DNA of 64,000 nt from Apostichopus japonicus (taxonomy: Eukaryota; Echinodermata; Holothuroidea; Aspidochirotida; Stichopodidae): contig NC_092569.1 in the NCBI RefSeq assembly GCF_037975245.1, positions 13,607,501-13,671,500 of the forward strand, read 5' to 3'. This document shows positions 37,011 through 49,635 of this stretch, piece after piece; the stretch's first letter is position 1; the number at the start of each line of letters is the position of its first letter. Made by a program: the position numbers and the translations under genes. The notes below the pieces were generated by a model. The model was not told the DNA's origin, made no database searches, and saw only the letters and a list, made by a program, of their open reading frames with translations.

Positions 37011-37869
37011 CGTGTACCCAGTGTTCTCACTGTGGAGTAGACTCCGGTATCACTCAACAACAAGGTAAAATGGGATTCACTGCCAAGGAATATGCTCCCT
37101 AAATCATTTCCCCAATATTAGGGAACGAGCACCGTTTTTGAAACACCATCTACAACTAAACAAAAACTATGAACAAGCTTTGGCTCTAGCTATGAAGTGC
37201 TATCTATTGTGATATTGACGAAGCGCACTAGTTTTCTACTGGAATCGCCTGAAGATGCGGCGTCTGTAAGCCAAGGAACAAACGAACTTCTCTGCTAACT
37301 CCACAGGCTTGAACTATAGGCTAGACGTTCGCGGTGAATATGGCACACCATCACATGGTTCAGCCTCTGTTGAGTCATGGTGCTCCGTAGCCATGTCTTC
37401 AAACGCCTCAAAGCACTAAAAGATCTCCGGCTTCCGTCGAACTGGCGGAGGAGATGAGGAGCAACCGCAAGAGAGCTTCGACTTCACCAAACATAGCTCA
37501 TACCGCTGGATTCATCGACTTGAATATTTATCTATACCCTTCGGAAAAACAATTTTCTACAAAAACTGATCGACATTAGAATTTGTTTTTATTTGTGTAT
37601 GAATTTCGATTTGAATAATGGTTACAATGACTAAAATTGAATTGTCCACTCTTAAACCAACGACTTTGTAACAAACAAACCAGAAATGAACAATACAAAT
37701 AAATTCAGCAATCTCTAGCAACTAGTTAAAAATTTAAATTAAATAAGTCCAAGTCTGGTTCACAATGTTATATAGTCATTTATTCATTCCCCCCACCGCA
37801 CCCCCACCCCTTCCCCAACTTTATCGACCATGTGTTATCAACTGAGCTCCCCTTCTTTTCCTTTTGCAG

Positions 37870-38188
37870 GAACTAATCTCTATTATAGCAGGGGGGGGGG
37901 GGGGTCAGCACATATGACCGAGACAATGATGCATGTGGTCACTTTCACTGCGCAGAGAAGTACAGAAGCGGCTGGTGGCATGTCAACTATAGTTATTATT
38001 GTGTGAGCTGCTATTATCGTTCTAGCTATTGTGATTATTTCCAATACAACGAGAACTGCCACTCATTATGCACTTATGACAACCTTAATAGTGACTACAA
38101 TGGAGGCAACGGAGAAAACATCTTCTCTGAGTGGTCTAATAACTGCAACATCAGATCTGTTGAGATGAAAATTCGTCCATCCTCTTGA
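37870..38188 (+). pseudogene. C-terminal fibrinogen-domain exon, frame broken in a G run
   Basis: A TTTTGCAG acceptor precedes the exon. After a run of 14 G at 37891-37904 it reads YDRDNDACGHFHCAEKYRSG, WWHVNYSYYC, LCTYDNLNSDYNGGNGENIF and VEMKIRPSS followed by TGA. This is the calcium-binding and C-terminal half of a fibrinogen-related domain and parallels the last exon at 62214-62518. Entering in phase 1, as the paralogue does, the 14-base G run leaves the downstream frame off by one. Read together with the damaged TIL exon I call the locus a pseudogene, although the G-run length could be a sequencing or assembly error. Confidence 0.75.
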
Positions 38189-39910
38189 ATGATATAGCAT
38201 GTCGTAAGATACAACGAAACAACAATGTGAACACTATTCTCCGAAGAATTATTAGTGTTAATATTGTCAGAAAGAAAGATAGCTGTTATCTAAATAAGTA
38301 CGTTGTGGAGGTTTTAGTGTTCAAACACAGGCATCACCAACGTCTTAATGTATCATTATGGTGAAAGTGACATATTCAGCATAATTTGTTTGCCATGCAA
38401 GTGACTAACTGGATTTGTAAAATACCGGCACTGAATATATCTATTGAACGATATCTCTATCCGATGTACTTCATCATTTCCTTCGGCTAATATCACACCG
38501 CTTAAATAACTTTGATTCCACCTCCTCCAAACAGACAATAGCTGAGAAGGTTGGTATTCGTCAGTTCAGTTGACTTTTAGTGCTTTTAAGACACGTCTAA
38601 AGGAAGGAATTTAGATACTTTTTTTTACAAGAACCCACGCTTCAGGATACCGTCCGATCCACCAAAAACCTTTCCTTCCAATCTCTCCCGACCACTCCCA
38701 CCATTCCTCATACCCCCCACTCCCACCACTTACCACCCTCCCCGAAAATCTTAACACAACAACAAGACTTCCAAGATACTTCCAATTTTACGCACAAATC
38801 CGAAGAACCCAAACCATTTGACCCCCACCCCTATCCCATTGCCCCCTCCCTCCAATACCCCACCCGTAAAATTGCACGACAACAATATTACTTCTAAACA
38901 TCCTTTAGTGGTTACTGGCTATTTAACTATTGGGATTTTTTATTCTTCATGCTGAACGTTTACTAGAATGCTTTCATATAGGTCTGACTATATACGGATA
39001 ACCATTAACTACTAAGGCACCATACCATAACTAGAGTCCAAATCACATCCGCATATCAGTGACTATAAACTTACTGAGCTTAGTGAACACTTAATTATAG
39101 TTTCTTCATAATACTGAAACAACAGTAAACTAAAGAAAAGAAAACATACATTTTCTACATTTATAAATTTTGAACGGTCAAATCACGTTAAATGTTCTTC
39201 GGTTAAAATATTAGATACATTATTCAGCGATATATAGGTTTTCGAGCCCTATCTACTTTATTTACTAAGAGCGCTCCCATCTTAATACTGCTGTTACGTT
39301 GACGGGCGATCAATACTATCGCATATTTCATCAGTTAAACGTTTGCACTCAAGTAACACAATTACTTTGCGTTAGGGTACACCACTAAAAACGCACCTCG
39401 TAAAAATTATATATATATATACTAGAGAAAAAAATAAGTCTTTTTAAGCGAATTTAGGACTACAAAGCCAGCTACGAATTCAAAAACCTTAGCCTACCTT
39501 GGTTCGGAATTTATGAACAACTTTCTTACCTCTCAATTTATGTGAACACTTAATCTGCCATGCAATTGGCAGCAGGTCATATTTTCATCTTAATAATTTT
39601 TCACCCCTCCCATCATGATGCAGATTGTAATATAATGATATGTGTAAAATTAAATCTCTGTTGGCTTCATCACATTCAACAAAATGAATAAATTTTTTGT
39701 AGGACTAATGATAATATATGTAATTACAATTTGAATCCGCATATTTTCGCAGTACCCATTACTGTCAAAATTGTTCTCATTTGTGGAACGGAAACACCCC
39801 CAAATCGAACCCCAACTAGTGAAAACCTTGTACATAATGTACGCATTATTTACCATGTGACTAGCACAAGCAACTGGCGATATTTTCATCAGTAGCACCT
39901 TCACCTCACG
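38189..39910. other. Non-coding DNA, nothing recognised
   Basis: AT-rich with a C-rich patch at 38640-38870. No coding exon, RNA gene or defined repeat was seen. Confidence 0.5.
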
Positions 39911-40367
39911 CAGTGGCGTCGCCAAGGATTGGCCTGGGGGCACGTGCCCTCCCAAAGCAAATCGTGCCCACAATTGCCCCCTAGATGCGATTTGTAATGT
40001 TAAAAAATTACTCAAACAAATTTTTATTTTACAAAGGACGAAACGTATTATGTTCATCAGTAAAACTTCTTTCCCTGACCATCACAATAACCAGTTGTTT
40101 TCTCACTAACAAGGTCACAGAGGCCCCGGCGTGAACCGCTAGTGCTTAAACTTCACTACTACCCTGAACATACAGTTACTTCAAGTTTCAAAATATAGCA
40201 CCAGATTGCACCTAAAGACCCTTAATTAATCAAAAATTTCTCAGGAGGACACCCCTTCTCCTTAGATCCCTCCCGATTGATATCATTCATTCAAATAAAC
40301 ATTGTGCCCCCTTATTAAGTGTTGTGCCCCTGTGCCCCCAAGATTGAAATGTCTGGCGACGCCACTG
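39911..40367. mobile_element. MITE with CAGTGGCGTCGCCA ends
   Basis: 457 bp with inverted ends CAGTGGCGTCGCCA and TGGCGACGCCACTG. The flanks ACCTCACG and CCCTCACT match at six of eight positions, consistent with an aged 8-bp hAT-type duplication. Its right half is repeated at 42282-42488 as part of a segmental duplication. Confidence 0.8.
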
Positions 40368-41866
40368 CCCTCACTCCCTCCCTTCACAGTATGACTTTCT
40401 TGAAAGTAATTGTTCTTTGTAAATTGCAAAAGGTCACATAATTTCGCATTTCAGCATCCTACTTTTTACAGAAGTGGATCAAAATGGGGAGGAGACAACC
40501 CTTCCCGTGAAACCCTGATCAATTGGTTCCTGGTTTTCAGACAGAGATATGAAATAAATATTTTCAAGAGATCGCAACCAATACCATTGACTAAGGCAAG
40601 AATATTACTGAACCACAATAGTTCAGTAGAGTGATATAACACGTTATTTATACTGATTGACCGTGATAACCGCAATTATTGGTATTGCTCGAATCTTGAA
40701 ACACAACTTACTTTTTATTATAAATGTAAATATTGAAGCAAATTAAAACTAAAACAGTAGAATGGAACAAGGAGTTACTAGGACATCGATGTTGTTAAGG
40801 GGCGAATTCAGCACTTAACAATCATCCTTATATATGAGAGTTATGAAACTTAAATTTCAAGTAACTTTCAACATATAGTGTATAGATCCGACATGTTTTC
40901 TCCACATCCATTAAACAATTAATGGAGTCTGACATGAAGCTTCCTTAACATCACATCCGAACATTGCATATCGCTCACACAGACGATGCCATTAAGCGTA
41001 AATGTGTCAATTTCATAAATGTTTAAATTTAATTTTTTAAACGGATATGGTCAAGACATTTTATTGGGGGCTGGGAGTAAGGATTTGGCTACCATTATGT
41101 TATTTCAGGTTAATATATACAATTAACTTGATTTTCTGTTAATCAGATCAGATAATATCACTTGAACACCGGCTTCATAATCACCCCATGCATTATCACA
41201 CAAACACACACTACACGTTTCTATTCCTGTGTCGTGACGTAAAACCCATGCAGTACTTCTTGCACGCGTAGGAGTGTATGTGATTGATAGATACCTTTTT
41301 TAACCAATATCGATTTAGAAAAGGACAGAATGGTATATTAAAAAAAAACTATGACAAAGTAGAAGAAAGTGAGGTGGCTGTAAGTCACATTGTTTTCTCT
41401 AATTTTTAACACCAATATAGAGATAGCATGGCTTGATTCTGGTTTGTAAGATAAGCACGATCGATATCGTTACGGTACTGTACCTATGTCATCATTACCA
41501 ATACAAGGGTTTGAAACATGAGTATGTTGGAAGTTCTGGCCATTGTTTGGGAGCCCTGGATCAATCTACAAGGGGTAACACCTCCTTGGCGAGAGCCTGT
41601 AGGACAAAACAAACTATATCATCAAAATATATGATCGCGCGTGCATTTGTTCATTACAGTTAACCTTCCGTCCATTTTTAACCTCAGGTTAAGTACATCT
41701 CTGCTTCTTCGCGTGTACCTTGAAGCTGATTTACTGAAGCCAAGCATGATGATCTTCTATAAGTGTTTGTTCGCATCAAAGTACAGTTCCTCTTAAACAA
41801 ATGCATAAAGCCTAGCTGTGATTAAAACAATTAGTCCGTTCTCACAGCCATTAATGAATATACTAC
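40165..41866. repeat. Segmental duplication, copy A
   Basis: About 1.7 kb aligning collinearly with 42282-43990 at an offset near 2.1 kb, with substitutions and small indels. Its left breakpoint lies inside the MITE at 39911-40367. No conserved gene within it. Confidence 0.85.
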
Positions 41867-41882
41867 TAAAGTTCCCCACCAG

Positions 41883-42198
41883 CGTCTTTTACTTAGGCTG
41901 AAGAGCATGAGTGTCATAGGGAATTTACTGTCTTGGATCGGGAATTGGCTTGGTAATAGGGAACAGAGGGTGGTAATTAATGGCTGTGCTTCTTCTTGGC
42001 AGAACGTTTCTAGTGGGGCTCCACAAGGGTCTGTATTAGGTCCCCTGTTGTTTGTTGCCTATATAAATGACATCGACGGAGATATTTTGTTTGCAGCTAA
42101 GAAGTTTGCTGATGACACCAAATTGTATTCTGAGGTCTCTTCCAAAAGCGATTCTGAGAAATTTCAAGCGGATTTAGATAAGATTTGTTCCTGGACAT
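41883..42198 (+). pseudogene. Non-LTR retrotransposon reverse-transcriptase fragment
   Basis: Translates in one frame to RREQRVV-type sequence: NREQRVVINGCASSW, then SGAPQGSVLGPLLFVAYIND and KKFADDTKLYSEV. These are the SG.PQGSVLGP and FADD motifs of jockey/CR1/L2-like LINE reverse transcriptase. Truncated on both sides and fused at 42199 to Penelope-derived sequence. Confidence 0.85.
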
Positions 42199-42281
42199 GA
42201 CGTTCACTTCCTGGACACAACTGTGGCCCTACAAAATGGTCCACTCAAAACAGGCTTGTTCAATAAAGTCACGAACAAGCT
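42199..42281 (+). pseudogene. Penelope-element fragment
   Basis: Encodes VHFLDTTVALQNGPLKTGLF, nearly the same as residues 162-181 of the Penelope ORF at 45391-46890. Joined without spacer to the LINE fragment on the left and to duplication copy B on the right. Confidence 0.8.
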
Positions 42282-43437
42282 TGAACATAAAGTTACTTCA
42301 AGTTGCAAAATATAGCACCAGATTGCACCTAAGGACCCTTAATTAATCTAAAATTTCTCAGGAGGACACCCCTTCTCCTTAGATCCCTCCCCATTGATAG
42401 CATTCATTCAAATAAACATCGTGTCCCTTAATTAAGTGTTGTACCCCCTGTGCCCCCAAGATTGAAATGTCTGGCTACACCACTGCCCTCACTCCCTCCC
42501 TCCCACATTATGACTTTCAATTGTTCTTTGTAAATTGTAAAAGATCACACAATTTTGCATTTCAGCGTCCTTACTTTTTACAGAAGTGGATCAAAATGGG
42601 GAGGAGACATCCCTTCCCGTGAAACCCTGATCACTTGGCTCCTGGTTTTCAGACAGTGATATGAAATAAATATTTTCAAGAGATCGCAACCAATACAATT
42701 GACTAAGGCAAGAATATTACCGAACCATAATAGTTTAGTAGAGTGAGATAACACGTTATTTATACTGATTGACCGTGATAACCGCAATTATTGGTATTGC
42801 TCGAATCTTGAAACACAACTTACTTTTTATTGTAAATATTAATATTGAAGCAAATTAAAAATAAAAGAGTGGAATTGAACGAGGAGTAACTACGACGTCG
42901 ATGCTGTTAAGGTGTGAATTCAGCACTTAACAATCATCCTTATATTTGAGAGATATGAAAGTAAAATTTCCAATAACTTACAAGATATAGTGTATAGATC
43001 CGACATGTTTTCTCCACGTCCTGTAAACACTTAATGGAGTTTGCCATGAAGCTTACTTAACATCACATCCGATCATTGCATATCGCTCACACAGACGATG
43101 CCATTAAGCGCAAATGTGTCAATTTCATAAATGTTTAAATTTAATTTTTTAATCGGATATGGTCAAGACTTTTCATTGGAGGCTGGGAGTAAGGATTTGG
43201 CTACCATTATGTTATTTCAGGTTAATATATACAATAAACTTGATTTTCTTTTAATCACATCAGATAACGTCTTTTAACACCGGCTTTATCATCACCCCAT
43301 GCATTATCACACAAACCGACATGTTTCTATTCCTGTGACGTAACGTAAAACACATGCGGTACTCTTTGCACGCTTGGGAGTGTATATGGTTGATGGATAC
43401 CTTTTTGAATCAATATCGATTTAGAAAAGGACAGAAT

Positions 43438-43474
<37 letters not shown>

Positions 43475-43990
43475 CTATGACAAAGTAGAACAAAGTGAGA
43501 TGGCTGTACGTCAACATTGTTTTCTACAACTTTGCAACGCCAACATAGAGATAACATGGCTTGATTCTGGTTTGTAAGGTCAGCACAATCGATATTACTG
43601 TTCCTGTACCATCATTACCAATACAAGGGTTTGAAACATGAGTATGTTGGAAGTTCTGGCCATAGTTTGGGAGCCCTGGATCAATCTACAAGGGGTAACA
43701 CCTCCTTGGCGAGAGCCTGTATAGGACAAAACCAACTGTAGCAGCAAAATGTATGATCGTGTGCATTTGTCTATTACAGTTAACCTTCCGTCCTTTTTTT
43801 AACCTCAGTTTAAATACATATCCGCTTCTCTGCGTGTACCTTGAAGCTGATTTACTGGAGCCAAGAATATTGCTCTTCTATATAAGTGTTTGTTCTCATT
43901 AAAGTACAGTTCCTCTTGAAAAAATACATAAAGCCCTAGCTGTGATTAAAACAATAAGTCAGTTCTCAAAGCCATTAATGAATAAACTAA
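42282..43990. repeat. Segmental duplication, copy B
   Basis: Second copy of 40165-41866. It has gained a (TA)n tract at 43440-43468 where copy A has a short A-rich stretch. Related GCCATTAATGAAT blocks recur at 43972 and 44312. Confidence 0.85.
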
Positions 43991-44454
43991 CTGGTGTATT
44001 GAACACAAAAGGAAGCTTTATTAAAGAAGAAATGTTTCCTTCGATTTTTGGTTACCATGGAGAGGCATGGCTATCGAGAGATTTAGAATGGTTTTGTAAA
44101 TATATCTTTGCTGCAGTTGCCAATGAATCAAATTTTAATATGTTCAGATGAGAATCACACCTTATTAAAGACTTCGATTTTCTTCAATTTTATTGATAGT
44201 GAATAACCGAAAATATCATTTATTTATTACGTTGTTGATATCTGATTGGATGATATGTATATCAACCTTTACTGCTGTCTCTGCCCAAGAGTTTAAGCGA
44301 TAATTAATCAACGCCATTAATGAATATTCTGAATGGTATATTGAACACAAAAGAAGATGTATCTCAATACGATATTTTCCCTTCGATTTTAGTTATCACT
44401 TGGCTTCAGAATAACTTATTAAAGATCAACACACCAGAAAAGTTTGCTATGGTG

Positions 44455-44494
<40 letters not shown>

Positions 44495-45026
44495 GTTATA
44501 CACAATTAACCCTAACGAAGACTGAATTTCGACCTGCACAAATCATTCAAACCGAAACGTGCCAAAACCCCCACTTAGGAAGAATTGGCTGAATAGATGC
44601 AACTAATCTTGACCAGCAATAATCTGGTATTTGGCAACAAACACTACCTCCAAATTCATGGCACTGCAATGGGTACCAAAATGACACCGTCTTTTGTCAA
44701 CATCTTTATGGGAAACTTCGAGAAAGAATTTCTATCTCGACAAAACTTGAAACCACACACGTTGTTACGTTTCATTGACGATATCTTCATGATATTGACC
44801 GATGACGATTCAAATCTAAAACTCTTCATTGATGACACAAACTCGTTTCATCTCACAATCAAACTTACTGCAGTCGATTTTGATTCCCGCATTAAAGAAC
44901 TGTCACAACATCTCCTAAACAGACATTATTTTCGGGTACTATTGAAAATGCTATCAAAAGGCTAAAAGCAAACCCCGTACCGATACATTGACGTACAAAA
45001 CTCGTCAAAACAGTTCCAAAAGGGAA

Positions 45027-45028
<2 letters not shown>
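44495..45028 (+). pseudogene. Decayed Penelope-like element fragment
   Basis: Contains QLILTSNNLVFGNKHYLQIH, GTAMGTKMTPSFVNIFMGNF and FIDDIFMIL, matching the reverse-transcriptase core of the Penelope ORF nearby, then jumps to VDFDSRIKELSQHLLNRHYF with an internal deletion and frame changes. Flanked by (TA)n at 44457-44493 and 45029-45058. Confidence 0.9.
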
Positions 45029-45061
<33 letters not shown>

Positions 45062-45139
45062 AATAACGGAAAAACTGTTAAACAACTATGCTGCATTTAG
45101 AGAAAGGCTGGATCTCGAGTGAGATACAATAATTGAATT

Positions 45140-45297
45140 AGGTAAGTGATTGGAAGTAAAACAGCCAATGTTTGGTGTTTGCAGAGCTTTCGAGCAAAAC
45201 TAGCTCTTCTTCAGTGCATGATCACCGAAAGTGACAAGGAGTAGCAGGAATTGAAACTGTTTTATAGAGAAGATGTCGGCATGGTTGTAAAGGCAAA
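45140..45297. repeat. Left 158-bp inverted arm of Penelope copy
   Basis: Near-exact reverse complement of 47001-47158. It carries GAGCAAAACTAGCTC next to TTCGAGC. Confidence 0.92.
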
Positions 45298-45341
45298 GCG
45301 ACTTACTGATTTCTGCTGAATAGAGCAGAAGTTTTAGCATT

Positions 45342-45400
45342 CGGATTATTTTAATCCGCGTCGGATTATTTTAATCCGCGTCGGATTGTTTTAATCCGAT
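45342..45400. repeat. Three 20-bp palindromic tandem repeats at the Penelope 3' end
   Basis: CGGATTATTTTAATCCGCGT-type unit repeated with a 20-base period. Each unit can fold because GGATTA and TAATCC are complementary. The ORF stop codon lies inside the last unit. Confidence 0.9.
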
Positions 45401-46890
45401 TCCGTCGTAATTGTAAAGGAATTGTTTTGGTTTATCTGGGACGGCAAATCGTTTCTGATGTTTAAACCGAATGGTGCCGTGGTCTTTAGGTTTAGTTCCC
45501 AGAAATTTTCTTTCGCTTTCCTAGATTTATCTGTCCAAGAATCGTTCTGGTCAATGGCAATAACACGCAAATTCTCAATTGAATGATTTTGGAGATTGAA
45601 GTGATTTGCAACAGGTTGGTAGATCTTTTTTGTTTTGATCGCCGATCTATGTTGTGTCATTCTCATTCTAAGAGTGTTTTTTGACTCTCCAATGTATTGT
45701 AAGTTACAAATAATGCAGTAGATGAGGTAAATGACATTTTTGGATAGGCAGTTAATTTTGTGCCGAATTTGGAACGTGCGTTTGGTTTGGTTGCTCTGAA
45801 AGGCCCCGGTCGAATCGACAAGTAAGCACGTTTTGCAATTTTGTGTACAGGGCGATGATCCTGTAGTTTCTGTTTTGCTTTCCCCTAATGGGGTGTCATC
45901 CCGAAAGGATGCCCGAACTAAGATATCCAGTAGGTTGCTGGGTCTTTTAAAAGCGATGACAGGTAATTCTGGGAATACTGATTTCAGGCGTTCGGTGCCT
46001 TGAAGTAGGTGAAAATTCTTCTGAATGATAGTAGCCAGTGGTGGGAGACCAGGGTGGAATTCAGTAACCAATGGTACCCTTTTGGAACTGGTTTGACGAG
46101 TTTTGTACGTCAATGTTTCGGTACGGGGTTTGCTTTTAGCCTTTTTGATGGCATTTTCAATAGTACCCCGAAAATACTGTCTGTTTAGGAGGTGTTGTGA
46201 CAGTTCTTTAGTGCGTGAATCAAAATCGACTTCAGAGGAGCAAATGCGTCGAATGCGCAACGCTTGACTGTACGGAATATTTCTGGTACAGTGACGTGGA
46301 TGGCAACTACTTGGTAAGAGGTAGTTGTGCTTGTTCGTGGGTTTATTGAACAAGTCTGTTTTGAGTGAACCATTTTGTAGGGTCACGGTGGTGTCCAGAA
46401 AGTGAACGCCATGTCCAGAAAAATCAGCAGTGAATTTGATAGTGTGATGAAACGAGTTTATGTCATCAATGAAGAGTTTTAGATTAGCCTCACCATGGGT
46501 CCATATCATAAAGATATCGTCAATGTAACGTAACCACGTGTGTGGTTTCAAGTTTTGTCGAGATAAAAATTCTTTCTCGAGGTTTCCCATAAAGATGTTG
46601 GCAAAAGACGGTGCCATTTTGGTACCCATTGCGGTGCCATGAATTTGGAGGTAGTGTTTGTTGCCAAATACCAGATTATTGTTGGTCAAGATAAGTTGCA
46701 TTAATTCGGCCAATTCTTTCTTCGTGGGGGTTTTGCCACGTATCGGTTTGAATGCTTTTGTGCAGGCCGAAATGCCCTCTTCGTTAGGGATATTTGTGTA
46801 TAACGAAGACACATCCAAGGTAACTAACAGAGAGGATAAGGGAAGATAGCGACTGAAAAAATTTCCAAATTCGTGGATCTCCTCATCCAA
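45391..46890 (-). CDS. Penelope-like element ORF, reverse transcriptase plus GIY-YIG nuclease, N-terminally truncated
   Basis: Open frame of 499 residues without internal stops. It has VTLDVSSLYTNIP (about 23-35), GTAMGTKMAPSFANIFMG (about 85-102) and the catalytic RYIDDIFMIW (121-130). A linker with CTQNCKTC follows (348-355). A GIY-YIG endonuclease comes last, with YLIYC (388-392), QYIGES (398-403), LRMRMTQHRS (407-416) and ENFWELNLKT (461-470). This is the standard domain order of Penelope retroelements. The conserved upstream part is missing: the first ~16 residues come from an inverted junction, so the Met used is only the first available. Fragments of the same family lie at 42199 and 44495 on the other strand. 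Confidence 0.9.
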   Translation of the reverse strand: MDEEIHEFGNFFSRYLPLSSLLVTLDVSSLYTNIPNEEGISACTKAFKPIRGKTPTKKELAELMQLILTNNNLVFGNKHYLQIHGTAMGTKMAPSFANIFMGNLEKEFLSRQNLKPHTWLRYIDDIFMIWTHGEANLKLFIDDINSFHHTIKFTADFSGHGVHFLDTTVTLQNGSLKTDLFNKPTNKHNYLLPSSCHPRHCTRNIPYSQALRIRRICSSEVDFDSRTKELSQHLLNRQYFRGTIENAIKKAKSKPRTETLTYKTRQTSSKRVPLVTEFHPGLPPLATIIQKNFHLLQGTERLKSVFPELPVIAFKRPSNLLDILVRASFRDDTPLGESKTETTGSSPCTQNCKTCLLVDSTGAFQSNQTKRTFQIRHKINCLSKNVIYLIYCIICNLQYIGESKNTLRMRMTQHRSAIKTKKIYQPVANHFNLQNHSIENLRVIAIDQNDSWTDKSRKAKENFWELNLKTTAPFGLNIRNDLPSQINQNNSFTITTESD

Positions 46891-46992
46891 CCTCTCGTTT
46901 CGGCCCTACCGTCCTATGTGCAGGACACTACGGATTTCATCCGGAAAATTGGGGAAATAAAAAATCTTCCCTTATCCTCTCTGTTAGTTACC
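46869..46992 (+). pseudogene. Inverted Penelope N-terminal piece at fold-back junction
   Basis: Read on the plus strand it gives DLLIQPLVSALPSYVQDTTD, FIRKIGEIKNLPLSSLLVT, the segment expected just before LDVSSLYTNIP. It therefore runs head-to-head with the minus-strand ORF and supplies, in opposite orientation, the part that ORF lacks. Confidence 0.8.
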
Positions 46993-47000
46993 TTTTATAG

Positions 47001-47699
<699 letters not shown>

Positions 47700-49589
47700 A
47701 TTATAAAGCATACATTTTACTGATTTAACTTTGGACACCCACTCACCCCCTTCTCCCCTCTTACATCCCCTCACCCCATTCTCACCTTCTTACATCCCCT
47801 CTTCCTTAAACTCGATAATTTTGTTCATATACGGTACTTTTCTTTCTACATCTTCTACTATACATATAAGCAATAATACAACCGTCATCTTGCTTGCAAT
47901 TCAGAAAAGGCTTTATAAAAATATAAGCAATGATTGATTCATTTATTAACGTAACGTTGAGTTTGACTTGACAAGACTCTTCGACCGAGGAGCCAAGAAT
48001 TATGGTTCGCTTCGTCTCATATGGGTACAAGAGGAACAAATCAGTAATCGCACAAAATGAACTAAACTAAGGCTATGATTTTTATGATGTAGTAATAATC
48101 TTGAAGCGAGCGATTTTTTTTTTTTTAATATTGTAGAATTTTGAAGCCGTGGTTGCTTCTATCATCCTCCATGCTTTTTGCAAGATTGATTATTTGTACA
48201 CAATGATCAGTTTAAAGACACACTTGACGATATGCAACCATTTATCGTTCATTTTAATTGTCTTTCATTGTGTTTAGAGATAATCGGTTTCAAACTCATG
48301 TGTGCGGCCATTGTACTCTCAGTAGGATATATCTATTGAGACAGAAATGTTCCTTTGAATTGTCCATTCAAGTGATGCAACAAGCGATATATAATATCAA
48401 CATAATACGGTATTAACGGGGGAGGTTTCTGTATCTCTTTAGATTATAACAATTTTTTTTTTTATTATTGTTTGTTATCACCACAAGCATGGTAAATCTA
48501 CTTTGAGGTAAATATATCTATTCTTAGAATTTTCTTTTTATGTTTCCATATTGATATTTTTATCGTCATATGGCTTTATCAATGCTTTGCATATAGGCCT
48601 ATTATTTATAAAAATGAGCAAGGTTCAGTCGTGTTAATTATGGCCTATATACGGTACAGAAAGCGAATTTTGAAGGTAAATGTAGAGAGACCTTTCAGAG
48701 ACATATAATTTTTCTTGATGTCTAGATGGTTTGTATCATAAGACTATTATGTCAGTTTTTAATGTAATATTTCCGCGTAGACGTATATATTCCAGAAAAT
48801 GGAAGAAGAAGTAGGTATTAAAATATTATTAAAAGTAATCGTTTCCTCATATACTTGTAACGAATATAATATATCATGTGCAAATAAAGATTTTTTTTTT
48901 ATATTGTATCCCGTCACTGAACATTTATGTTCATTATATCGTTTTCAATGTTATCTACATAAAAAGAACAGCGAATCAAATTTTATGAGATGCAGGTAAA
49001 CATTTACAGATTTAGATATATAAATCGAAGATAAGAGTGCATGCGTATATAGGTAATGGTTAACCGCCCCCCCCCCACCACCACCACGGACTCCTATAGG
49101 GTTATGCGAGACCTGGATATGAGCATAAAAATGAATTAGTTAGTAGACAGCATACTGCCTTAATGGAAAACACTTTCTTCCCCTTTTCACTAGCTTATCC
49201 TTATACGCGGACTTTTGCTCCATAATTGTTGTAAAATCAAAAATATTGGTTGCGTATACAGTATAGTTTATATTACGATGTACATAAGTGAATATATTGT
49301 CCTATACTTTTAGTTTAGAGTTTTAGAGATTAGTCTTAGGAGGAATCGTCCTATTATTAAGGGAGACACAAACCCACAAACATTATCTTTAGTCTGTTAT
49401 GCTTTCATAGGACAGAGAGCATATCCAATGAACCACTTCTGAATCACTGGGTCCGGGCGTACCGATTTACTGCTGCACCATTAGGTCCTGGGCGCCAGAA
49501 GCATAAGGTCCCGAAGGCGCCGATTTCCTTTTGATTGCCAAAGGTGCTAGTTTTGTACGAGGTGCCATTGTAATCTTTGTTTATCTATA

Positions 49590-49592
<3 letters not shown>
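47700..49592. other. Non-coding DNA, nothing recognised
   Basis: AT-rich, with short frames only. No exon, RNA gene or defined transposon was recognised. A (TA)n tract at 49593-49633 closes the interval. Confidence 0.5.

Positions 49593-49633
<41 letters not shown>

Positions 49634-49635
<2 letters not shown>

Noticed and set aside
37141-37560. Middle FReD exon of the broken paralogue
   Set aside because: I looked for the FYRGW...FGNL type motif on both strands and did not find it.
41433-41663. 76-residue frame in duplication copy A
   Set aside because: Not maintained in copy B and not similar to any known family.
48799-48999. 66-residue frame
   Set aside because: No splice context, no family resemblance and ordinary AT-rich codon composition.
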